A stretch of DNA of 6,572 bases from an uncultured Collinsella sp. (GTDB lineage Bacteria > Actinomycetota > Coriobacteriia > Coriobacteriales > Coriobacteriaceae). The notes below the pieces were generated by a model. The model was given only the letters and a program-made list of their open reading frames with translations, did not search any database and had not been told where the DNA came from. The translations under genes were made by a program, and so were the position numbers. Location of the stretch: NCBI GenBank assembly GCA_900554135.1, contig USFU01000096.1, positions 1 to 6,572 of the forward strand, written 5' to 3'. Numbering within the stretch: position 1 is the first letter of the stretch; every line of letters begins with the position of its first letter. Shown here in pieces: positions 1-4,770 of this stretch.

Positions 1-51
1 CGCCATCCTTGCGCTCCTATCTGCCAAAACGAGCATAGTCTTTTCTATTCT

Positions 52-89
52 AACGTGCCGCACGTGCCAAGTGGCGCATGCGGCACGTT
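52..89 (+). terminator. Strong hairpin between metH and the left edge, possible terminator
   Basis: AACGTGCCGCA (52-62) and TGCGGCACGTT (79-89) form a perfect 11-bp stem. Inside it, after one mismatch, GTGCC (64-68) pairs with GGCGC (73-77) around the loop AAGT. On the plus strand the stem is followed by only four T residues (88-91, two of them inside the stem), so it is best oriented to stop a gene entering from the left of the window. For metH, transcribed on the minus strand and ending 26 bases before the hairpin, the bases after the stem are A-rich rather than U-rich. It could still act as a structural or factor-assisted 3' end for the met operon. No coding region is recognisable in 1-114. 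Confidence 0.5.
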
Positions 90-114
90 TTGGTGCTCGG
101 TTGTTTCCGTTGTG

Positions 115-2673
115 TTACTGCCCAAAGACCTCTTCGGCGATGCGCGCGCTTTCGGCGGCGTCCTTGGCGTAGTAGTCCGCGCCGATCTGCTTGGCGTATT
201 CGGGGGTGAGCACGGCGCCGCCTACGATGATCTTGACGCCCGGAACCTCGGCATGGAGCAACTTGATGGTCTCTTCCATGGCGACGACCGTGGTGGTCAT
301 AAGCGCCGAGAGGCCGACGAGCTTAATGTCGCGCTCCCGTACGGTCTTGAGTACCTCTTGCGGGTCGACGTCGCGGCCTAGGTCAAAGACGGTATAGCCG
401 TAGTTATCGAGCAGCATCTTGACGATGTTCTTACCGATGTCGTGGATGTCGCCCTTGACGGTGGCCACGCAGATCTTGCCCTTGTCGGCGATCTCGCCGG
501 CGGGCATCAGGCGCTTGATGGTGTCGAAGCCCACGCGTGCGGCTTCGGCCGAGGCCATAAGCTGCGGCAAGAAGAACTTGCCCTGGTCAAAGAGGACGCC
601 AACCTCGTCGAGGGCGGGGATAAAGTGATTGTTGATGAGGTCCATGGCGTCATGGTCTGCCAGCAGACGCTCGGTCTCGGCCGCGATTTCGCCCTTGCGG
701 CCCGAGACGACCATGCGACGAATCGGGTCGTCGTTGCCGTCGGTGCCGTCGGTGCCGGCAGCGGGCACGGTGTCGGTCGATGCGGCCTGAGCTGCTGCCG
801 GGTTGGCGGCGATCTTATACGGATCGGTCCAGCCGGCATAGCGCTCGATGTATCCGGTCGAGCCCTCGTCCTCAACGCTCAGGACGCGATAGCTGTAGAC
901 GGTATCCATAAAGCGCTTGGAGCCCGGGTTCATGATGGGGGCGTCCAGACCCGCGCCAAAAGCGGCGGCCAAAAAGACCGAACCCAGCAGCGGGCGAGCG
1001 GGCAGGCCAAAGCTGATGTTCGACACGCCGAGCGCGCATTTGACGCCCAGGCGCTCCTTGCACAGGGACATGGCGCGCAGGATCTGCTCGGCCTGGCGTT
1101 GATTGGTCGAGGCGGTCATGACCAGGCAGTCGATGAGGATGCGGTCCGGGCCAATGCCGTAGCGGGCGGCCTCGGCCACGATGCGCTCGGCGATGGCGAA
1201 GCGGGCCTCGGCGGTATCGGGGATGCCGCCTTCGTCGAGCGTAAGGCCGACGACGTTGGTGCCGTAGTGGGCAACCAACGGAAAGATCTCATCCATGATC
1301 TGCTGCTTGCCGTTGACCGAGTTGATGATGGGCTTGCCGGCGTAGCGACGTACGGCGGCCTCGACGGCGGCGGGGTCGGTGGAGTCGATCTGCAGCGGCA
1401 GCAGCGTGGAGCCCTGGAGCTGTTCGGTCGCCTGTTGGATGATCTTGACCTCGTCGATCTCGGGCAGGCCCACGTTGACGTCCAGGATGTCGGCGCCCTG
1501 TTCCTGCTGGCTGATGCCCTGGCTCACGACGTAGTCCAGGTCGCCGTCGCGCAGGGCCTGCTGCAGGCGCTTTTTGCCGGTGGGATTGATGCGCTCGCCG
1601 ATGACGGCGATCTTGTGGCCGTCGCAGGGAAGGTCCACGACCGTCTGAGCGCTCGTGACCGACATGCTGGGCTTGCGGTGGCGCGGGCTGGGCGTGTGGT
1701 TATCGATAAGCGTGCGCAAGGCGGCCATGTGCGCCGGCGTGGTGCCGCAGCAGCCGCCCACGACGCTCACGCCGTCCTCAATCATGCCGGCGACAGCCTC
1801 GGCGTATTCGGGTGCCTGGATATCAAAGACGGTGTTGCCGTCGTCGTCCACATGGGGCAGTCCCGCATTGGCCTGCACCATAACGGGCTTGTCCGTAACG
1901 GTGAGCATACGCGCGGCGAGTCCTCGGAGCTCGGCCGGGCCCTGGCTGCAGTTGATGCCCAAAACGTCGGCGCCGATGGCGTCGAGGGTGATGGCGGCGA
2001 CCTCGGGGCTCGTTCCCAAGAAGGTGCGACCGTCTTCCTCAAAGGTCATGGTGGCAAAGACGGGCAGGTCGGAGTTCTCGCGGCAGGCGAGGACGGCCGC
2101 CTTGATCTCGGCCAGGTCGGTCATAGTCTCGATAATAAAGAGGTCCACACCCGCGGCGACGCCGGCGCGCACTTCCTCGGCAAAGAGGTCATAGGCCTCG
2201 TCGAAGCTGAGGGTACCCAAGGGGCGAAGCAGCGCGCCGATGGGGCCGATATCGCCGGCGACGTAGTGGGCGCCGGCCGCGCGGGCGCAGGCGACGGCGG
2301 CGGCAAAGACATCTGCCACGGTGGCGGCGCCGTCGAGCTTGTGGGCGTTGGCGCCAAAGGTGTTGGCAGTGATCACGTCGCAGCCGGCTTCGACGTACTG
2401 GCGCTGAATGTCGGTAATGACCTGGGGCTCCTCAAAGTTGAGCAGCTCGGGCAGGGCGCCGGCCTTCATGCCGGCCGCTTGCAGCATGGTGCCCATGCCG
2501 CCGTCGAACAGCAGGTGCCCCGTGCCCTCGATGGCGGCGCGCAGGCGATCGTCCTTAATGCGAAGGTCGTCGATCGTGCGCGTCTTGTATGCAGCGCCAT
2601 TACGGCGTGCGGCATCAACGGGCGCCGCCAGTGCAGCGCCGTCCAGATCATGAGTGATAAGCGGAGTAAACAT
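115..2673 (-). CDS. metH: Cobalamin-dependent methionine synthase lacking the activation domain
   Basis: An 852-residue cytosolic enzyme that transfers the methyl group of 5-methyltetrahydrofolate to homocysteine through enzyme-bound cobalamin, giving methionine and THF. Domains in order: a homocysteine S-methyltransferase barrel (about 50-325) with DGGMGT at 57-62 and the zinc-ligand cysteines C242 (GINCSQGP) and C308/C309 (GGCCGT); a pterin-binding barrel (about 352-615) with GERINPTG at 359-366 and DVNVG at 398-402; a low-complexity Ala/Thr/Gly/Asp linker (about 620-650); the helical cap (about 650-725) with FLPQLMASAEA; and the B12 Rossmann domain (about 730-852), with GDIHDIG at 741-747, where H744 is the expected lower cobalt ligand. 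The protein ends after the B12 domain. The SAM-binding activation module of the roughly 1,200-residue E. coli MetH is missing and is encoded by the gene just upstream, as in Thermotoga maritima. The start is supported by AGGAG six bases upstream. It leaves about 45 residues before the first conserved motif, more than usual. Confidence 0.96.
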   Translation of the reverse strand: MFTPLITHDLDGAALAAPVDAARRNGAAYKTRTIDDLRIKDDRLRAAIEGTGHLLFDGGMGTMLQAAGMKAGALPELLNFEEPQVITDIQRQYVEAGCDVITANTFGANAHKLDGAATVADVFAAAVACARAAGAHYVAGDIGPIGALLRPLGTLSFDEAYDLFAEEVRAGVAAGVDLFIIETMTDLAEIKAAVLACRENSDLPVFATMTFEEDGRTFLGTSPEVAAITLDAIGADVLGINCSQGPAELRGLAARMLTVTDKPVMVQANAGLPHVDDDGNTVFDIQAPEYAEAVAGMIEDGVSVVGGCCGTTPAHMAALRTLIDNHTPSPRHRKPSMSVTSAQTVVDLPCDGHKIAVIGERINPTGKKRLQQALRDGDLDYVVSQGISQQEQGADILDVNVGLPEIDEVKIIQQATEQLQGSTLLPLQIDSTDPAAVEAAVRRYAGKPIINSVNGKQQIMDEIFPLVAHYGTNVVGLTLDEGGIPDTAEARFAIAERIVAEAARYGIGPDRILIDCLVMTASTNQRQAEQILRAMSLCKERLGVKCALGVSNISFGLPARPLLGSVFLAAAFGAGLDAPIMNPGSKRFMDTVYSYRVLSVEDEGSTGYIERYAGWTDPYKIAANPAAAQAASTDTVPAAGTDGTDGNDDPIRRMVVSGRKGEIAAETERLLADHDAMDLINNHFIPALDEVGVLFDQGKFFLPQLMASAEAARVGFDTIKRLMPAGEIADKGKICVATVKGDIHDIGKNIVKMLLDNYGYTVFDLGRDVDPQEVLKTVRERDIKLVGLSALMTTTVVAMEETIKLLHAEVPGVKIIVGGAVLTPEYAKQIGADYYAKDAAESARIAEEVFGQ

Positions 2674-2679
2674 CGAGGG

Positions 2680-2684
2680 CTCCT
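2680..2684 (-). promoter_or_regulatory. metH ribosome binding site overlapping the upstream stop codon
   Basis: Read on the minus strand the junction is TAGGAGCCCTCGATG. TAG (2685-2683) ends the activation-protein gene, and its last two bases begin AGGAG (2684-2680), which lies six bases before the metH ATG (2673-2671). A ribosome ending the first gene therefore sits on the Shine-Dalgarno of the next. This fixes the metH start and suggests translational coupling. Confidence 0.8.
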
Positions 2685-3471
2685 AATGGCTGGAATAGCA
2701 GGTGGTGTGGGCGGCGCGGAAGCGGCAGTTCTCGCGCATGCGGCAGATATTGCAGGTGGGGCGGGTCTGGGCGTCGTGGACCTCGCCGTCGAACAGGCCG
2801 ATCACCGCGGTCACGCTCTTGGTGGGCATGAGTAGGCTGGTGGGTGTGACGGTAAGCCCGATGAGCCGCGTGGCGTTGAGCGCGTTGACGATCGAGCGCT
2901 GGGCCGAGAGCGGGCAGTCGCCGTAGCCGGGACTAAAGCGCCAGTTGCCGGCGAGTCCGTGTGCGGCGGCCGCAGCCTTGACCTGCTGGTCCATCTGCTC
3001 GACGGCGGCTTCTACATAGGCAGAGCATGCGGCGTCGAGCACGGCTCCCTCCAAGGGCTGCTGGGCTCCCGTGGTGCGCAGGCGACGCTCGGCGTCCATG
3101 CCGAGGGTGCATGCCATGAGCGCGGCAAAGCGGGCGTCTTTGAGATGGCGATAGATATCGCGACCACGCAGCTCAACGTTGGTGCCGACCAAGCGAATGC
3201 AAGGCTCACTTTGTTCGTCCACGCCCGTGGCATCGACGGCAAACACGCGGCGCACGCCACGGGGCTCAATGTCCAGTTCCAGGCGCTCGACTACAAGCTC
3301 AATACGTCGTGACAGCTCGGGCTCAATCTGCTGGCCGCCGTAACCCAGATACCGCAGCATCTCGGCACGGTCGACACGGGGATGGTGCGCAGCATCGACA
3401 CGGTAAAGCGCCGGCGACGCAAGGTCGGCCGGCACTTCGACAGCGGTTGTATCGATGTGCGGTTTTTCCAT
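2683..3471 (-). CDS. Free-standing methionine synthase activation-domain protein
   Basis: A 262-residue protein related to the C-terminal activation domain of MetH. That domain binds SAM and supports reductive methylation of cob(II)alamin when MetH becomes oxidised; an electron donor such as flavodoxin would be needed and is not encoded here. Visible family motifs are RFSPGYGDCPL (178-188), equivalent to the R-x-x-PGY SAM-binding loop of E. coli MetH, and TPTSLLMPTKSVTAVIGL (209-226), typical of the split forms. The N-terminal 70 residues are more variable and include a helical, charged stretch. The C-terminus carries four cysteines (C240, C243, C249, C258) in a C-x2-C-x5-C-x8-C arrangement, absent from the E. 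coli domain and possibly a metal or Fe-S site. The gene lies between metF and metH: its ATG shares one base with the metF TAA, and its TAG overlaps the metH Shine-Dalgarno. No standard gene symbol is assigned. Confidence 0.9.
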   Translation of the reverse strand: MEKPHIDTTAVEVPADLASPALYRVDAAHHPRVDRAEMLRYLGYGGQQIEPELSRRIELVVERLELDIEPRGVRRVFAVDATGVDEQSEPCIRLVGTNVELRGRDIYRHLKDARFAALMACTLGMDAERRLRTTGAQQPLEGAVLDAACSAYVEAAVEQMDQQVKAAAAAHGLAGNWRFSPGYGDCPLSAQRSIVNALNATRLIGLTVTPTSLLMPTKSVTAVIGLFDGEVHDAQTRPTCNICRMRENCRFRAAHTTCYSSH

Positions 3472-3473
3472 TA
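3469..3473 (-). promoter_or_regulatory. Stop/start overlap TAATG between metF and the activation-protein gene
   Basis: On the minus strand metF ends in TAA (3473-3471) and the next gene begins with ATG (3471-3469), sharing one A. The only purine-rich stretch upstream, GGGG, sits too close to the ATG for a normal Shine-Dalgarno. The second gene is therefore probably translated by re-initiation of ribosomes finishing metF. Confidence 0.75.
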
Positions 3474-4343
3474 CCCCAGGCGCTCCATAATGGTCGCGGC
3501 GATCGCAGGACGATTCATAGTGTACAGGTGCAGACCGGCGGCACCGTGCTCCTTAAGGTTGCAAAGCTGACGGGCGGCATAATCTACACCGGCTGCCTGC
3601 AGGCTCTCGGGGTCGTTCTCGTACTTGGCGAGAATCTTGATGACGGGGGAGGGCAGCGACGCGCCGCACATAAAGACCATGCGGCTGATCTGCGACTTGC
3701 CCATAAACGGCATGATGCCCGCGGTAATGGGCACGGTGATACCGGCCTTGTCGGCAAGCTCGCGAAAACGGTAGAAGCACTCGTTATCAAAAAAGAGCTG
3801 CGTCACAAAGAAGCTCGCGCCGGCGTCCTGTTTTTGCTTGAGGTGCTCGACCGAGAGGTTGAGATCCTCGCAGGCAATGTGGCCCTCGGGGTAGGCTGCG
3901 GCGCCCACGCAAAAGCCGGCGTCGACGAGCTCGGGGATAAGGTCGCGGGCGTAGGCGTAGTCCGAGGCGGGCTTGTCGTCCTCGGTCGCGCCAGCGGGAA
4001 GATCACCACGCAGGGCCAGGATGTTTTCAACGCCGGCGGAGCGGTATTCATCGATCTTGGCGGCGATATCGGCATGCGTGCGTCCAACGCAGGTGAGGTG
4101 CGCCACCGAGGGCGTATCGAATTCGCTCGTAATCATATGCGCGATGGGGGCGGTGGCGGCACCGTTGCCCGAGCCGCCGGCCGAGCAGGTGACCGAGACA
4201 AAGCTCGGCGAATGCTTGCACAGGTTGCCTGCCACTTTGCGAGCCGTGTCGAGGGTCAGCTCGCCCTTGGGCGGGAACATCTCAAATGAAACGGGCGCGG
4301 TGCCCTGGGATGCTGCCTGCTTAAAAACCTCGTCGACGCGCAT
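3471..4343 (-). CDS. metF: 5,10-methylenetetrahydrofolate reductase
   Basis: A 290-residue FAD-dependent TIM-barrel enzyme that reduces 5,10-methylene-THF to 5-methyl-THF, the methyl donor for the MetH encoded in the same operon. Family landmarks, numbered from the chosen start: SFEMFPPK (19-26) with the catalytic Glu at 21 (E28 in E. coli MetF); LTCVGRT (83-89); LALRGDLP (109-115) with Asp114 (E. coli D120); AAAYPEGH (148-155) with Tyr151; TQLFFD (181-186) with Gln182 (E. coli Q183); GIMPFMG (209-215); and GLHLYTMNRP (270-279) near the C-terminus. The length matches bacterial MetF (about 290-300 residues), and no C-terminal regulatory domain of the eukaryotic type is present. An in-frame ATG lies 14 codons further upstream (4385), but the start at 4343 is preferred: it has AAAGGAG six bases upstream and gives the normal MetF N-terminus. 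It is the first gene of the operon, and no nitrogen or B12 regulatory element is evident in its short leader. Confidence 0.96.
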   Translation of the reverse strand: MRVDEVFKQAASQGTAPVSFEMFPPKGELTLDTARKVAGNLCKHSPSFVSVTCSAGGSGNGAATAPIAHMITSEFDTPSVAHLTCVGRTHADIAAKIDEYRSAGVENILALRGDLPAGATEDDKPASDYAYARDLIPELVDAGFCVGAAAYPEGHIACEDLNLSVEHLKQKQDAGASFFVTQLFFDNECFYRFRELADKAGITVPITAGIMPFMGKSQISRMVFMCGASLPSPVIKILAKYENDPESLQAAGVDYAARQLCNLKEHGAAGLHLYTMNRPAIAATIMERLG

Positions 4344-4349
4344 ATCGTG

Positions 4350-4356
4350 CTCCTTT
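4350..4356 (-). promoter_or_regulatory. metF ribosome binding site
   Basis: AAAGGAG on the minus strand, six bases (CACGAT) before the ATG at 4343-4341. It decides between this start and the upstream in-frame ATG at 4385, which has no comparable site. Confidence 0.85.
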
Positions 4357-4387
4357 AGATGCCTAGGTGCGATGTTTTGTTGCAAGG

Positions 4388-4416
4388 ATTCTACAGCACC
4401 ACTGCGCTAAGATGGA
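4388..4416 (-). promoter_or_regulatory. Candidate promoter of the metF operon
   Basis: On the minus strand TAGAAT (4393-4388) matches five of six positions of the sigma-70 -10 box. The -35 region about 17 bases upstream (around 4411-4416, TTCCAT or nearby) is poor. Transcription would start near 4381, giving a leader of about 38 bases that reaches the strong metF ribosome binding site. This call rests mainly on the -10 match and position. Confidence 0.35.
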
Positions 4417-4426
4417 ATTTCTCTCG

Positions 4427-4446
4427 CGATTTGGTGATACCAATCG
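4427..4446. repeat. Near-perfect palindrome upstream of the metF promoter, operator-like
   Basis: CGATTTGGT (4427-4435) and ACCAATCG (4439-4446) are complementary apart from one extra T at 4430, around the three-base centre GAT. The site lies about 10 bases upstream of the putative metF -35 region and before the structured glnN leader. It could bind a dimeric regulator acting on either divergent unit, or form a hairpin. No regulator is assigned. Confidence 0.4.
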
Positions 4447-4483
4447 AAAATACTTCGCTATCGGCATTTCCTATAACATAGCG

Positions 4484-4592
4484 GTCAATCTAGGATGGGA
4501 CTATATTGAATGGTATCTGATGCGAAATACCAGTTAATAAAGCCCCGTCCCAAATTGACTACCTCTAAACCATGGGGAGAGGTCTGCAATTT
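4484..4592 (+). promoter_or_regulatory. Structured 5' leader of glnN, part 1: nested helices and a competing hairpin
   Basis: Three perfect 6-bp helices are nested: GTCAAT 4484-4489 with ATTGAC 4554-4559; TGGGAC 4496-4501 with GTCCCA 4547-4552; TGGTAT 4511-4516 with ATACCA 4527-4532, capped by a 10-base loop. The segment AAATTG (4552-4557) can instead pair with CAATTT (4587-4592), stacking beyond ACCTCT/AGAGGT (4561-4566 with 4578-4583) across a 3x3 internal loop. The two outer helices cannot form together, as in a switch. A possible -10 box TATAAC (4472-4477) would place the transcript start near 4484, the first base of the outer helix, but no good -35 is seen. The strand is assigned from the downstream glnN; the pairs are nearly symmetric, so a minus-strand RNA cannot be excluded by eye. 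Confidence 0.45.
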
Positions 4593-4594
4593 AT

Positions 4595-4646
4595 ACAGTT
4601 GATTGGCTGTTGAGGGTGGCAACGCCGCCTCGATAGGGTAACCTCA
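4595..4646 (+). promoter_or_regulatory. Structured leader, part 2: small hairpin and T-box-like segment
   Basis: ACAGTT (4595-4600) pairs with GGCTGT (4605-4610), with two G-U pairs and loop GATT. Directly after it, AGGGTGGCAACGCC (4613-4626) matches 12 of 14 positions of the T-box core AGGGTGGNACCGCG. GAGG at 4612-4615 has two alternative partners, CCTC at 4628-4631 or CCTC at 4642-4645. The second encloses a CCT-CGAT-AGG hairpin and leaves TGGC unpaired, roughly as a T-box antiterminator bulge does. The order long stem, hairpin, small hairpin, T-box core resembles a T-box leader. Against this, no glutamine codon sits in an obvious specifier loop and no U-tract terminator follows. Confidence 0.3.
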
Positions 4647-4654
4647 TTGATTGG

Positions 4655-4749
4655 TTTCGCGACAGCAACATAACGGTAATGTCGCGGAAACACGGCGAGT
4701 CTAAGCTATGACTCGTTCGTTAGTAATCAACACCGCTTCTCACGCGGTG
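4655..4749 (+). promoter_or_regulatory. Structured leader, part 3: three tandem hairpins before the glnN RBS
   Basis: Three consecutive inverted repeats fill this stretch. TTTCGCGACA (4655-4664) pairs with TGTCGCGGAA (4680-4689), 10 bp with one G-U pair and a 15-base loop. CGAGTC (4696-4701) pairs with GACTCG (4710-4715) around an 8-base loop. CACCGC (4731-4736) pairs with GCGGTG (4744-4749) around a 7-base loop. None is followed by a T run, so none looks like an intrinsic terminator. The last ends nine bases before the glnN Shine-Dalgarno. They may shape or stabilise the 5' end of the glnN mRNA. Confidence 0.4.
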
Positions 4750-4757
4750 CCGATACG

Positions 4758-4764
4758 AAGGGAG
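4758..4764 (+). promoter_or_regulatory. glnN ribosome binding site
   Basis: AAGGGAG lies six bases (TTCCGT) before the ATG at 4771. It favours this start over an in-frame ATG at 4708, which would add 21 residues, has only a weak GGCGAG upstream, and lies inside the leader hairpins. Confidence 0.85.
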
Positions 4765-4770
4765 TTCCGT

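Noticed and set aside
724..813. Low-complexity repeat inside metH as a possible insertion or frameshift
   Set aside because: The Ala/Thr/Gly/Asp-rich stretch keeps the frame and lies exactly between the folate and cap domains, where a flexible linker is expected.
442..2835. 797-codon open frame on the plus strand
   Set aside because: It lies antisense to metH and part of the activation gene. The minus-strand proteins have clear family motifs, while the plus-strand translation is Gly/Ala/Val/Asp-rich with no recognisable domain. High GC at third positions removes stops from the opposite strand.
3309..4289. 326-codon plus-strand open frame
   Set aside because: Antisense to metF, low-complexity Gly/Ala/Arg-rich translation, no family motif; a compositional shadow.
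4344..4385. Longer metF start at 4385 adding 14 residues
   Set aside because: The added residues are not MetF-like, include the ribosome binding site of the 4343 start, and begin at or just after the proposed transcription start.
4344..4560. SAM or cobalamin riboswitch in front of the metF operon
   Set aside because: The minus-strand sequence was read for the SAM-I core and the B12-box and neither was found. The likely -10 box near 4390 leaves only a short leader.
4555..4560. TTGACT as a -35 box for glnN
   Set aside because: Five of six matches, but no -10-like hexamer occurs 16-18 bases downstream (around 4578-4583 reads AGAGGT). The bases are better explained as part of the alternative helices.
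4655..4689. Intrinsic terminator (attenuator) before glnN
   Set aside because: The stem is strong but is followed by GAAACACGG rather than a T-run, so it does not meet the intrinsic terminator pattern.
4708..4770. Upstream in-frame start for glnN adding 21 residues
   Set aside because: Weak ribosome binding site, location inside the leader hairpins, and a normal GSIII N-terminus from the ATG at 4771, which has AAGGGAG at the right distance.
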